From Novosphingobium decolorationis (GTDB lineage Bacteria; Pseudomonadota; Alphaproteobacteria; Sphingomonadales; Sphingomonadaceae): 64,000 bases of DNA. A model generated the notes under the pieces. The model searched no databases, was not told the DNA's origin, and saw only the letters and a list, made by a program, of their open reading frames with translations. Shown piece after piece: positions 11,083-20,432 of this stretch. The translations under genes and the position numbers were made by a program. The stretch spans positions 3,441,001 to 3,505,000 of the forward strand of contig NZ_CP054856.1 of the NCBI RefSeq assembly GCF_018417475.1, given 5' to 3'. Positions within the stretch are counted from its first letter, which is position 1, and each line of letters opens with the position of its first letter.

Positions 11083-11508
11083 TCAGCGCGGAAGAATGCC
11101 CCGACACACGTAGCCCAGCACCTTGCCCTGCGCGGTGTCCCATTGCAGCGCACCGCTTTGCGGCGAAGAATTCGTGCCGCTGCTGATCGTGCGGCCATCG
11201 GGTGCGACGATCGACCAGCTCACGATACGGTGGCGACCGCCCGCGCAATTGACGGCGCGCCTGTAGTAGAGCGTGGTGCCCTTGGAGTAGGCCCCGCGCC
11301 GCGACTGGAGCACGTTCGCCTCGATGTAGGTGCGCGTGTTTCCGGCGATCCGGATCGAGGCCGTGTCGACGAGAACCGCGCGGCCTAGCGTGCGCTCGAC
11401 ATCGCGGGCGAAGAGGCGCTGCCATTGGCCCGGGGGCAGCGGGGCTGCGGCCAGGTTCGCGGGCAGGGTGAGGGCGGCAAGCGCCAGCGCGAGAGACACA
11501 GTCTTCAC
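11083..11508 (-). CDS. Small exported protein, surface-adhesin-E-like
   Basis: A 141-aa protein starting at a GTG whose first bases overlap the ftsK stop codon (GTGA), indicating translational coupling. A signal peptide is evident (KTVSLALALAALTLPANLAAA). The mature part has alternating short strands, two cysteines (VNCAGG and GYVCRG) and a W-x-I/W pattern resembling the small surface-adhesin E fold; this assignment rests on pattern and is tentative. It may be an outer-surface or periplasmic protein co-expressed with the division translocase. Confidence 0.7.
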   Translation of the reverse strand: MKTVSLALALAALTLPANLAAAPLPPGQWQRLFARDVERTLGRAVLVDTASIRIAGNTRTYIEANVLQSRRGAYSKGTTLYYRRAVNCAGGRHRIVSWSIVAPDGRTISSGTNSSPQSGALQWDTAQGKVLGYVCRGILPR

Positions 11509-13955
11509 AGCGGGTTGCCGTTCTCGTCGCGGTAGATGTCGCGGCGGCCGACGTGGTTGGCCGGGCCGACGTAGCCATCGTTCTCCATGCGCTCCACCCA
11601 CTTGGCCGCGGTGTTGTAGCCCACGCCCATTTGGCGCTGGAGCCAGGAGACCGAGACCTTCTGGTTCTCGAAGACGAGCTGGCAGACCTGGCGGTACTTG
11701 CGCTCCTCGGGCTGGTCGGAGGCGGTCGCGTCCAGGTCGTCGAAGCCGAAGCTGCCTTCCTCGGGCTCTTCGGTCACGGCCTCGATGTATTCGGGCTTGC
11801 CCTGGCCGCGCCAGTGGTCGGCAACGTGCTCGACTTCCTCGTCCGAGACAAACGGGCCGTGGACGCGCTTGATGGGGTCGGTGCTGGGCTTGTAGAGCAT
11901 GTCGCCCTTGCCGAGCAGCTGCTCGGCGCCCTGTTCGCCCAGGATCGTGCGGCTGTCGATGCGGCTGGTGACGGCGAACGAGATACGGGTCGGCAGGTTG
12001 GCCTTGATGACGCCGGTGATGACGTCGACAGACGGGCGCTGCGTCGCCATGATGAGGTGGATGCCCGCCGCGCGGCTCTTTTGAGAGAGGCGCTGGATAA
12101 GCACTTCGATTTCCTTGCCCACGGTCACCATGAGGTCGGCGAGCTCGTCGACGATGAGGACGATCTGGGGCAGGACTTCGTAGTCGAGCTGGTTTTCCTC
12201 GTAGAGTGCTTCGCCCGTCTCGGCATCGAAGCCGGTCTGGACCCGGCGGCCGAGAGGCTCACCCTTGGCGGCGGCCTTGCGCACCTTTTCGTTGAAGCCG
12301 GCAAGGTTGCGCACCGAGACCTCGCTCATCATGCGGTAGCGCCGTTCCATCTCCTCGACCGCCCACTTGAGCGCGCGCACCGCCTTGGGCGGCTCGGTCA
12401 CCACCGGCGAGAGCAGGTGGGGAATATCGTCGTAGCTCTTGAGTTCGAGGACCTTGGGGTCGACCAGGATCAGGCGGCACTGCGCGGGCGTCAGGCGGTA
12501 GAGCAGCGAGAGCAGGATGGCGTTGAGGCCGACCGACTTACCCGAGCCGGTCGTACCTGCGACCAGCAGGTGGGGCATGGTGGCGAGGTCTGCCACGACG
12601 GGTTCACCCGCGATGTCCTTGCCCAGGATGATCGGCAGCATGCCCTTGTGGTGGGCGAAGGCCTCCGAGGCGACCATTTCCTTGAAGGAGACCATCTGGC
12701 GGTCCGCGTTGGGCAGTTCGATGCCCATGACGGTACGGCCCGGGATCGAGGAAACGCGCGCCGAGATCGCGGACATGTTGCGCGCGATGTCGTCAGCGAG
12801 ACCGATGACGCGGCTCGACTTGATGCCGGGCGCGGGTTCCAGTTCGTACATGGTGACGACCGGGCCGGTGCGTACCGCGGTGATCTCGCCCTTGACGTTG
12901 AAGTCGTCGAGCACGGTTTCGAGGAGGCGCGCGTTGCGCTCGAGGCTGAGCTTGTCGATCACCTTGTCCGAGCCTTCGGGCGGATCGGCAAGGATGTCGA
13001 GCGAGGGCAGCTTGTATTCGTCGAACAGGTCGGTCTGGCTCGATCCCACGCCGATCTGTGCAGGCTTGGCCGCGCGCTGGCTGTCGACGATGGCGGGCGA
13101 ACGGCGCGGCGCGGTGTCGGATAGGCCCACGGCCGCGCCGCTGCGGGCGTCCTCGCGCGCGGCCTTGGCCGGAGCGTCGGGCTCGAAGGAAAGGGCGTCC
13201 TCCTCGTCCTCGCTGGTCGTACGGCCCTTGCGCCGGGCCTTGGGGGCACGGGGTTCCTTGCCTTCGCGGGAGAAGCGCGAGGGGGAGGGGAGCGCCTGGG
13301 GCAGACGACCGATGCGCCCGGGAAGCGAGAGCAGGCGCGCCCAGTCGAGCGCGAAGACACGGCCCACAAGCGTGAGCCCCACGACGAAGAACACGAGCGC
13401 GACGCCGATCTTGATCCAGACCACGGCGGCGGCCGGGGCCAGGCTGGCGAGGGCGTCAATGAGGAAGGCCCCCAGGAGCCCGGACATGCCCCCCATCGAA
13501 GCGGGCAACGTGCCGCCGGGCTCCGAGAACCACAAGGAGAGCACCGTCGTGATCAGCATCATCGCGAGTACCAGCATGGCAACCGGCTTCCACCAGCGCT
13601 GGTCGGATGGCTCGGCCTCGGCGTCCTCTTCCTCCACCAGCAGCCAGAGCTTGCGGGCAAAGACATAGAGGAGCGGGACGAAGAGCCAGGCGACGGGACC
13701 GAAGTAGAACAGGAACTGGTCGGCCACCCAGGCCCCGACCGGGCCCATCCAGTTCTGCACCTCACCGCCTGCGGCGGTCGAAGCGGACGGGTCGGTCTGG
13801 CTGTAGGTGGCAAGCGCCGTGATCAGGAACAGCATGGCGGCAAAGAGCACCACCGCCCCGCCCAGTTCGCCCGCGCGGCGCACCGAGCGGCGAAGCACGG
13901 CGCGCCAGTCCGGCTTGCCCGCGCGCTGTCCGGAGCCGATTGCCCGAGATGCCAT
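11505..13955 (-). CDS. ftsK: DNA translocase FtsK
   Basis: An 816-aa septal DNA pump that moves chromosome termini and activates dimer resolution. Four membrane helices lie in the first 200 residues, then a charged, Pro/Ala-rich linker, then the RecA-like motor with Walker A AGTTGSGKSVGLN and Walker B LIVDELADLM, and a C-terminal winged helix (gamma domain, about 65 residues) that reads polarity sequences. Start ATG 13955 has GGGAA eight bases upstream and yields MASRAIGSG; an upstream in-frame start is less likely. It is coupled to the small exported gene by a 4-base overlap. Confidence 0.97.
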   Translation of the reverse strand: MASRAIGSGQRAGKPDWRAVLRRSVRRAGELGGAVVLFAAMLFLITALATYSQTDPSASTAAGGEVQNWMGPVGAWVADQFLFYFGPVAWLFVPLLYVFARKLWLLVEEEDAEAEPSDQRWWKPVAMLVLAMMLITTVLSLWFSEPGGTLPASMGGMSGLLGAFLIDALASLAPAAAVVWIKIGVALVFFVVGLTLVGRVFALDWARLLSLPGRIGRLPQALPSPSRFSREGKEPRAPKARRKGRTTSEDEEDALSFEPDAPAKAAREDARSGAAVGLSDTAPRRSPAIVDSQRAAKPAQIGVGSSQTDLFDEYKLPSLDILADPPEGSDKVIDKLSLERNARLLETVLDDFNVKGEITAVRTGPVVTMYELEPAPGIKSSRVIGLADDIARNMSAISARVSSIPGRTVMGIELPNADRQMVSFKEMVASEAFAHHKGMLPIILGKDIAGEPVVADLATMPHLLVAGTTGSGKSVGLNAILLSLLYRLTPAQCRLILVDPKVLELKSYDDIPHLLSPVVTEPPKAVRALKWAVEEMERRYRMMSEVSVRNLAGFNEKVRKAAAKGEPLGRRVQTGFDAETGEALYEENQLDYEVLPQIVLIVDELADLMVTVGKEIEVLIQRLSQKSRAAGIHLIMATQRPSVDVITGVIKANLPTRISFAVTSRIDSRTILGEQGAEQLLGKGDMLYKPSTDPIKRVHGPFVSDEEVEHVADHWRGQGKPEYIEAVTEEPEEGSFGFDDLDATASDQPEERKYRQVCQLVFENQKVSVSWLQRQMGVGYNTAAKWVERMENDGYVGPANHVGRRDIYRDENGNPL

Positions 13956-14024
13956 GATCGAATTCCCGCGTATTGAAAATTGGGCCCTAATCCGCGCGAT
14001 CATGCGCAGGCGGGGCGGTTTTCG

Positions 14025-14657
14025 TCAAGAACAGAGGGGGAATGAGGCTGTGGGCGGATGGCGCGAATCGCCGGAAAGACCGTCGATTGCGGCCCAGCGT
14101 GCGATGCCCCGGGCCCGGGCGCGGTGGGCGTTCATTCCCCCAAGGGCGATGACAGGGACCTGCGCGCGCGCCGCGATGGCGCGAAAGCGCACGGGGCCCA
14201 GCACCTGCCCGCCCGGGTGCGAGCGCGTGGCGAAGACGGGCGAGAGCAGCACTGCATCGGCGCGCGCGGCGTGGGCGGCGCGCAATTCGGTGAGCGAGTG
14301 GACGGTGACGAGCCGCAGGCTCTGCGCCCCCGGTGCCAGCAGGCGCGCGCGGCCATAGGCACCATCCGCGCCCCACTGGCGGGCCTTTGCAACATTTCCG
14401 GCAAGGATCACGGTGTGGCCGTGGGCCCGCGCCGTCCGGGCAAGCCGGGTGAAGCGGGCGCGCCGGTCCGCCTCGCCCAAGTGGTAGTGGCGATAGATGA
14501 AGCCCGATCCCCGTGGCAGGCGGGCGAGGGCGCGCTCCAGTCCCGCATCGTTGCGCGCATCGCTGATGAGCCAGAGCCGGGGAAGGGGCCTTGCTTGTGG
14601 CTTGCGCGGATTCGATGGGTGGCAGTTCGGCACGGGGACGCTATAGCAGCGCGCCAT
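14025..14657 (-). CDS. Thiamine phosphate synthase-like protein (ThiE/TenI family)
   Basis: About 210 aa with the TIM-barrel pattern of ThiE/TenI: LWLISDARND at the first strand, GADGAY, then DAVLLSPVFATRSHPGG and VPVIALGGMNAHRA, the phosphate-binding strands. ThiE joins the thiazole and pyrimidine halves of thiamine. The canonical pyrimidine pyrophosphate loop is hard to see and no thi gene is adjacent, so a TenI-like or divergent role is possible. The start is uncertain: ATG 14657 shares two bases with the yggS start codon on the other strand, and GTG 14633 is an alternative; neither has a clear ribosome site. Confidence 0.75.
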   Translation of the reverse strand: MARCYSVPVPNCHPSNPRKPQARPLPRLWLISDARNDAGLERALARLPRGSGFIYRHYHLGEADRRARFTRLARTARAHGHTVILAGNVAKARQWGADGAYGRARLLAPGAQSLRLVTVHSLTELRAAHAARADAVLLSPVFATRSHPGGQVLGPVRFRAIAARAQVPVIALGGMNAHRARARGIARWAAIDGLSGDSRHPPTASFPLCS

Positions 14658-15318
14658 GAATGAGCCAGTCACTCCCCTTCGCGAGGTGCGCGAAAGCATC
14701 GATCACGCGGCCCGTATCGCCCAGCGCGAGACTTCGGGCATCGAACTCATCGCCATTTCCAAGACCCACGGGGTGGACGCGATCCGGCCGTTGATCGCGG
14801 AAGGTCAGCGCGTGTTTGGCGAGAACCGCGTGCAGGAAGCCCAGGAAAAGTGGCCGGCGCTGCGCGAGGAATACCCCGATCTGGTGCTGCACCTCGTCGG
14901 CCAGCTTCAGTCGAACAAGGCCGAGGACGCGGTCGCGCTGTTCGATTGCATCCACTCGCTCGACCGCCCCTCGCTGGTGAGCGCGCTGGGCAAGGCGATG
15001 GCCAAGGCCGGGCGGCAGGTGCCCTGCTTCGTGCAGGTCAACATCGGCGACGAGGACCAGAAGGGCGGATGTGCGATTGCCGACGTGCCGGCATTGCTGG
15101 AGGCCGCGCGCGAGGCGGACATTCCGGTGATCGGCCTGATGTGCGTGCCGCCGCTCGGCATTGAGGCGGCGCCCTTCTTCGCGCTTCTCGCCAAGATCGC
15201 GCAGGAGAACGGCCTCGACCAGCTCTCGATGGGGATGAGCGGCGACTTCGAGACAGCGATCCTGCTGGGCGCGACCCACGTGCGCGTCGGCTCGGCGCTG
15301 TTCGGCGCGCGCGACTGA
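14656..15318 (+). CDS. yggS: YggS/PLPBP family pyridoxal-phosphate homeostasis protein
   Basis: A 220-aa single-domain, alanine-racemase-like barrel that binds PLP and keeps free PLP and amino-acid pools balanced. The PLP lysine is in ELIAISKTH (about residue 36), and GENRVQEAQEKWP, HLVGQLQSNKA and LSMGMSGDFETAI are family hallmarks. Its start codon overlaps, on the opposite strand, the putative start of the thiamine synthase-like gene, so the two promoters must lie inside each other's coding regions or one start is misplaced. Confidence 0.95.
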   Translation: MNEPVTPLREVRESIDHAARIAQRETSGIELIAISKTHGVDAIRPLIAEGQRVFGENRVQEAQEKWPALREEYPDLVLHLVGQLQSNKAEDAVALFDCIHSLDRPSLVSALGKAMAKAGRQVPCFVQVNIGDEDQKGGCAIADVPALLEAAREADIPVIGLMCVPPLGIEAAPFFALLAKIAQENGLDQLSMGMSGDFETAILLGATHVRVGSALFGARD

Positions 15319-15349
15319 GCCGGAGCGGGCTCCCTGGCTGCGCGCCGGT

Positions 15350-15979
15350 TTATCCGCGCGCGGTCAGGAGCGCGATCCCGAAGGCCACGAACAGGCCGCC
15401 GGTCAGCTTGTTGAAGAGGTTTTTCACGCTGGGGCGTTCCAGTGCGCGCCCCATCGAACGTCCGCCCAGCGCATAGGTCATGTACCAGAAGCTCTCGATC
15501 ACGGCGAACGTGGCGAGCAGCACCGCGAACTGCGGGCCGGTGGGCTGGGCAGGGTCGATGAACTGGGGCAGCAGGGCGGCGGCAAAGAGGATCGCCTTGG
15601 GGTTGCTCAGCGAAATCGCGAGACCACCACGGTAGAGCGCCGCTGCACCGAGCCGTGCCGGGGGCAAGGCCGTTTCGGCCACATCCAGCAGGCCTGCCCG
15701 GGTGCGCCAGGCCTTGATTCCGAGATACACGAGGTAAGCCGCGCCTGCATAGCGCAGCGCCGTGAACAGTCCGGGCACCGCCACCAGCAGGGTCGAGAGA
15801 CCCGCGACCGATGCAGTCAGCAGGATCATCAGCCCCGAAAGGCAGCCCGCCATCGCCGCGAACGTGCGCGCCAGGCCGAAATCGACACTGCGCGTCAGGA
15901 TGTGCAGCATGTTCGGGCCGGGCGTGGCGCTGATCGCAAAGACGGTCAGGGCAAAGAGCCACCAGGTCTGGAGGGGCAT
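15350..15979 (-). CDS. LysE/RhtB-family amino-acid exporter
   Basis: A 209-aa inner-membrane protein with about six helices. The N-terminal ATPGPNMLHIL stretch is the LysE/RhtB signature, and GLAISLSNPKAILF is the second conserved segment. Such proteins export amino acids or homoserine lactone-like compounds using the proton gradient. It is convergent with yggS (31-base gap). The exported substrate is not predictable from sequence. Confidence 0.9.
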   Translation of the reverse strand: MPLQTWWLFALTVFAISATPGPNMLHILTRSVDFGLARTFAAMAGCLSGLMILLTASVAGLSTLLVAVPGLFTALRYAGAAYLVYLGIKAWRTRAGLLDVAETALPPARLGAAALYRGGLAISLSNPKAILFAAALLPQFIDPAQPTGPQFAVLLATFAVIESFWYMTYALGGRSMGRALERPSVKNLFNKLTGGLFVAFGIALLTARG

Positions 15980-16056
15980 GGGGGGTGTCCGTGAAAGCGA
16001 CTACGCCGCGTGGGAGAGCAAAGCTCCGGCGCGGCGTAGCTGCGTGTGATGGGCGA

Positions 16057-17538
16057 TCAGTTGGGCGTGTCGAGCTCGCTGCCCGTCAGCGTCACGATGT
16101 GCAGCAGGTTGGTCGAACCCTTGGTGCCGAAAGGCACACCCGCCAGCACCACCAGCTTGGTTCCGGCGGCGCCGAAGCCGTGGCGCAGTGCCATGCGCTT
16201 GCCCTTGGCGATCATCTCTTCAAAGCTGCCGATGTCGCGCGTCATGACCGTGTGTGCGCCCCACAGAAGCGCGCCGCGCCGGGCGGTTTCCTGGCTGGGG
16301 GTGAGCACCAGCATGGGGGCTGCCGGACGTTCGCGCGCCACGCGGCGGGCCGAAATGCCCGAACTGGTGAAGACGATGATGCCCTCGATCGGCAGCGTGT
16401 CGGCGATCTGGGTGCACGAACCTGCGAGCGCGTCCGCCGTGGTCGCATCGAGCGGCGCCTTGGCGAGGTGGATACGCTCGCGGTAGGTAATGTCGCTTTC
16501 TACCTTCACCGCGATGCGGTCCATGATCGTGACCGCTTCGACCGGCCAGTCGCCCGCCGCCGTCTCGGCCGAGAGCATGACCGCATCGGCGCCATCGTAG
16601 ACCGCGTTGGCCACGTCGGAGACCTCGGCGCGGGTGGGCGAGGGGCTCTTGATCATCGATTCGAGCATTTGTGTGGCGACCACCACCGGCTTGCCCCAGG
16701 CGCGGGTCTTTTCCACGATGTGCTTCTGGATCGGGGGCACTTCCTCGGGGAGGAGTTCGACGCCCAGGTCCCCGCGCGCGACCATGATGCCATCGGAGAT
16801 CTCGATGATTTCGTCGAGGCTCTCCACCGCAGCGGGCTTCTCGATCTTGGCCATGAGCGAGCCCTTGGGGCCCATCAGGCGGCGCGCCTCGGCCACGTCC
16901 TCGGGACGCTGCACGAAGGAGAGGCCGATCCAGTCGGCGCCCTGATCCATCGCGAAGTCGAGGTCGCGGCGGTCCTTTTCGGTAAGCGCGGGGATCGGGA
17001 CGAGCGCATCGGGCACGTTCACGCCCTTGCGGTCCGAGATCGGCCCTCCGACTTCGGCGCTGCACAGGATCTCGTCCGTTTCGGCGCGGATCACGCGCAG
17101 CTGCAGCTTGCCATCGTCGATGAGAAGGCGCTGCCCCTTGGTCAGGATGCCGAAGAGTTCGGGGTGGGGCAGGCACACGCGTTCATCGTTGCCAGGCGCC
17201 GGATCACGGTCGAGCGTGAAGTGGGCGCCGTGCTTGATGAAGGCCTTGCCGGCCTCGAAGGTGCCGACGCGCAGCTTGGGCCCTTGCAGATCGCACAGGA
17301 TCGCGATCGGGCGCATCAGGTCCTTTTCGACCGCGCGCACGTTGGCGATGGTCTCGCGGTGGGTGTCATGGTCGCCATGGCTCATGTTGACGCGGAAGGC
17401 GTCGGCCCCCCGCTGGATCAGCTTGGCGATGGTCTCCTTGTCGCGGCTGGCCGGGCCCAGCGTGGCCAGAATCTTGACCTTGCGCTGGCGCTTGATGCCA
17501 CGGTGATGCGGAGAACGGCGGTAGGGAATGCTTGCCAA
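16057..17538 (-). CDS. pyk: Pyruvate kinase
   Basis: A 493-aa glycolytic enzyme converting phosphoenolpyruvate and ADP to pyruvate and ATP. Motifs present are KVKILATLGPAS at the N-terminus, NMSHG, the active-site signature around SLMAKIEKPAAV, MVARGDLGVEL and the C-terminal allosteric domain. The only start that keeps the N-terminus is TTG at 17538, with AGAGG ten bases upstream; no ATG or GTG occurs before the conserved KVKILATLGP. It lies immediately upstream of, and divergent from, the DUF1244 gene. Confidence 0.96.
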   Translation of the reverse strand: MASIPYRRSPHHRGIKRQRKVKILATLGPASRDKETIAKLIQRGADAFRVNMSHGDHDTHRETIANVRAVEKDLMRPIAILCDLQGPKLRVGTFEAGKAFIKHGAHFTLDRDPAPGNDERVCLPHPELFGILTKGQRLLIDDGKLQLRVIRAETDEILCSAEVGGPISDRKGVNVPDALVPIPALTEKDRRDLDFAMDQGADWIGLSFVQRPEDVAEARRLMGPKGSLMAKIEKPAAVESLDEIIEISDGIMVARGDLGVELLPEEVPPIQKHIVEKTRAWGKPVVVATQMLESMIKSPSPTRAEVSDVANAVYDGADAVMLSAETAAGDWPVEAVTIMDRIAVKVESDITYRERIHLAKAPLDATTADALAGSCTQIADTLPIEGIIVFTSSGISARRVARERPAAPMLVLTPSQETARRGALLWGAHTVMTRDIGSFEEMIAKGKRMALRHGFGAAGTKLVVLAGVPFGTKGSTNLLHIVTLTGSELDTPN

Positions 17539-17615
17539 GTTTTATCTGCCTCTTTCGAAACCCGCCGCCCATATGGCAAAGGGTGGCTCCTAAACCAAGA
17601 TCGAACGGCAGGAAT

Positions 17616-17927
17616 ATGGACGAGAAAGCAACGATAGACACGCTTGATGATGCAATTGCGGCAGCGGCGTTCCGCCGACTGGTGCATCATCTGCAACAGC
17701 GCCACGATGCCCAGAACATCGACCTGATGGGCCTCGCGGGCTTTTGCCGCAACTGCCTTGCCGACTGGATCCGCGATGCCGGTTTCGAGGGTGACAAGGC
17801 CGAGGCGCGCGCGGTGATCCACGGGATGCCGTTTGCCGAATGGAAGGATAAGTACCAGTCCGAGGCCACGCCCGAGCAGCTTGCGCGCATGGAAGAGAGC
17901 CTCAAGAAGAACGCACCGGGGCACTGA
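17616..17927 (+). CDS. DUF1244 protein
   Basis: A 103-aa protein matching the DUF1244 family, a small mostly helical domain common in alphaproteobacteria; the core GFCRNCLADW and the MPFAEWKDKYQ segment are the recognisable parts. The two cysteines in GFCRNC could bind a metal, which is not established. ATG 17616 has GGCAGGA upstream. It is divergent from pyk (77-base gap). Function unknown. Confidence 0.88.
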   Translation: MDEKATIDTLDDAIAAAAFRRLVHHLQQRHDAQNIDLMGLAGFCRNCLADWIRDAGFEGDKAEARAVIHGMPFAEWKDKYQSEATPEQLARMEESLKKNAPGH

Positions 17928-17950
17928 GCCCGCCGCGCGGGGGGTGGCCT

Positions 17951-19015
17951 TCAGGCGTCTTCGGGCCCGATCTGCACGTCCTTGCCCAGCAGCGTCTTTA
18001 CGTAGATGCGCTGGACAAGGACGAAGGCGGTGATCGTGAGCGGGGAGGCGAGCAGAACGCCGAGGAAGCCGAACAGCATGCCCGCCGCCAGCACCGCGAA
18101 GAGCAGGATCGCGGGCGGGATGTTGACCGCCTGCTTCTGGATCATCGGCTGGAGCACGTTGCCCTGCAACTGCTGCACCAGAAGATAGAGCAGGAGCGTC
18201 CACAGCGCCGTCATCGGGGAGACGGTGAAGGCGAGCAGGACGGCCGGGAAGCCTGCGATGACGGGGCCCAGCATGGGAATGACGTCGAGCAGGCCCGCCA
18301 TGACGCCCAGGCCCGCCGCAGACGGGACGCCCAGAAGTTCCAGCCCGATCCAGCTGAGGAGGGCGACGACGATCGAAGAGACGACCTGCCCCTTCATCCA
18401 GCCATTGAGGCCCATGCCGACATCGTCCAGCGCCTCTGCGGCCGTTGGATCCGCGACCTTGGGAATGAGCTTCAGGAACCCGCGCCGGTAGAGGTCGGGG
18501 TTGGCCGCCAGGAACACCGCGCCCGCCACCACGAGGACGAGATTTGTAAGCGTACTGCCCACGGTGAGCACGTAGCCGCCCGCCTGCGAGAACACGCCGG
18601 AAATCTGTTCGCGCCCCTGTTCAAGCGCGTTGCGCACCGTCTCGCCCACGCCCAGGCTGTCGAGCAGGTCCTCGACGCGGGCGATGGCGCCCGGAATACT
18701 GTCGCGGATCATGTCGAACTGGGCGGCCAGTTGCGCGCCGAAGAGGTAGAAGGCTCCGGCAAAGACACCCAGCAGCAGCAGCACGGCCAGGGTCAGGCAT
18801 ATGCCCCGGTTCAGCGGGGTGTGGCGGCAGATCACCCGGGTAATCGCATCGAAGACGACGCCCAGGACGATCGCGGCGAAGACCAGCAGGAGGAAGCTGA
18901 CCATGCGCACCAGCAGCAGCGCAACGCCGATGATGGCCAGCGCGGTGACGATGGCCATGGCAACCCGCGCCGGTGTCCAGTGTGGAGCGCTGTCGTGCGC
19001 GGTGGGGCCTTCCAT
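17951..19015 (-). CDS. AI-2E family transporter (PerM/YdiK-like)
   Basis: A 354-aa inner-membrane protein with about eight helices, a long amphipathic mid-section, and the C-terminal pore-region pattern of the family (VIPMLGPVIAGFPAVLLAF, QLQGNVLQPMI, AVLAAGMLFGFLGVLLASPL). Members have been proposed to export autoinducer-2 or sodium ions; the substrate here is open. ATG 19015 follows AAAGGGAAG, better than the upstream in-frame ATG 19057. It is convergent with DUF1244 (23 bases). Confidence 0.9.
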   Translation of the reverse strand: MEGPTAHDSAPHWTPARVAMAIVTALAIIGVALLLVRMVSFLLLVFAAIVLGVVFDAITRVICRHTPLNRGICLTLAVLLLLGVFAGAFYLFGAQLAAQFDMIRDSIPGAIARVEDLLDSLGVGETVRNALEQGREQISGVFSQAGGYVLTVGSTLTNLVLVVAGAVFLAANPDLYRRGFLKLIPKVADPTAAEALDDVGMGLNGWMKGQVVSSIVVALLSWIGLELLGVPSAAGLGVMAGLLDVIPMLGPVIAGFPAVLLAFTVSPMTALWTLLLYLLVQQLQGNVLQPMIQKQAVNIPPAILLFAVLAAGMLFGFLGVLLASPLTITAFVLVQRIYVKTLLGKDVQIGPEDA

Positions 19016-19093
19016 GGCCGCTTCCCTTTCGTATTTCCGTGGAGGTTCGAGGGGCAAACCACGGGGCCTTCGAGATGTTCCGGCCAGTGCGCG

Positions 19094-20218
19094 TCAGGCA
19101 AGCCGCGGACGGGCCCTGGCAAGATGGGCGACGAGGACGGAGCGCGCCGCTTCGAGAGCGACAGCGAGCAGAACCGTCTGGACCAGCAACGAGGCGAGGA
19201 TGAGGAGCGAGTGGCGTCCTGCGTAGATCCATTCCTGCGCAAGGTAGGTGCACAGGAAAGGGTGGATCAGCCAGAGGGGAAGCGAACGCTGGCCCAGCCA
19301 TGCAAGGGACGCGCGGGCCGCAGGCGTACGCCCGCACGCGATGAGGGACGGGAGCGCCAAGGGGCAGGCGACGATCAGGAAGGGGGCAAGCACCTTGGGG
19401 GCCGTGGTCTCGATCAGAACGAAGCCTGCGCCAAGAGCGAGCGAAGCGCCCCCCGCAAGGCGCGCCGAGCCAAATTCTTCCTGCCATCGGGGGCGTCTTT
19501 CCAGGTGGGCGAAGGCGAGGCCGTAGGTGAACGGCAATTGCCAGATCAGCAGATTCGTGACCGAGAACAGCGCCGGGTTGAGCTGGCGTCCATCAAGCAG
19601 TGCGCCGGTGAGGAAAGCCATCAGCGCCAGGCCGATCAGCCATGGTACCCGACTGGCCGACCGCGCCAGAACGGGGAAGAGCAGGATAAGCGCCAGATAG
19701 GTCTGGGCAAACCACCATTCGTAGACGAGTGGCTTTCCCAGCGTGAGGAGACCCTGCACGCCAAGGTTTCGGGCGATGCGGGCAGGGATTTCATCGCTAG
19801 GTGAAAGAAACGACACGGTCAGGACCACGAGGCCCGCAACGGTGAAATAGAAGGCATAGGTGCCGAGAAAACGGCCCGCCTTGTCCAGGTGCCTTCGCCA
19901 GATATCGGGCCGGGCCGTCCCTTGCGCGAAGCCATAGCCGGAGAGGAAGAGGAAGATCGCGACGCAGATCTTGCCAAGCCGGCCCAGGTACACCTCCAGC
20001 GGCAGGGCGGCGAGGAGAGGCTCGAACGAACTGGGCGGGCGGATCAGCGAGGGCAGGGCGAACAGGTGATGCGTGAACATCAGGAGGATGGCGATCCCCT
20101 TGATCGCGTTCGCGTCGGCGCGGGAGATGAGGGGCTGGTGCGCTCCGGCGAAGCCCTGGCCCTGCGCTGGCTCCAGCGCGAAGCCGCAAGGATGCGTGCG
20201 AGCCCTTCTGTCCGTCAT
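19094..20218 (-). CDS. Acyltransferase-3 family membrane protein
   Basis: About 374 aa with roughly ten membrane helices. After a short polar N-terminus comes ANAIKGIAILLMFTHHLFALP, the start pattern of acyltransferase-3 (OafA/YrhL) proteins with the His pair in the first helix, then FLFLSGYGFAQG. Such enzymes O-acetylate sugars or other envelope compounds. ATG 20218 has GGGG eight bases upstream; ATG 20224 is too close to that site. No polysaccharide genes flank it, so the target is unknown. Confidence 0.82.
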   Translation of the reverse strand: MTDRRARTHPCGFALEPAQGQGFAGAHQPLISRADANAIKGIAILLMFTHHLFALPSLIRPPSSFEPLLAALPLEVYLGRLGKICVAIFLFLSGYGFAQGTARPDIWRRHLDKAGRFLGTYAFYFTVAGLVVLTVSFLSPSDEIPARIARNLGVQGLLTLGKPLVYEWWFAQTYLALILLFPVLARSASRVPWLIGLALMAFLTGALLDGRQLNPALFSVTNLLIWQLPFTYGLAFAHLERRPRWQEEFGSARLAGGASLALGAGFVLIETTAPKVLAPFLIVACPLALPSLIACGRTPAARASLAWLGQRSLPLWLIHPFLCTYLAQEWIYAGRHSLLILASLLVQTVLLAVALEAARSVLVAHLARARPRLA

Positions 20219-20432
20219 CGCCATCCCCTGAAACGCGCATGTGATGGGGCAGGGTATGTCGGAAAGGGCGGTGCGCGGTATGCGAACTGCATCCGTTTTC
20301 GCGCACGGTGGGTCTCGAACAGGCTTTCCACAGGATCACCTTTTGCGCAAAGGCCCCGCAGCGGCTATCAGCCTGCGCCCGATCGCCTTGGCGACACCCG
20401 ATTCTCAAAACTTCTTTCGGAGCTGAAATTCC

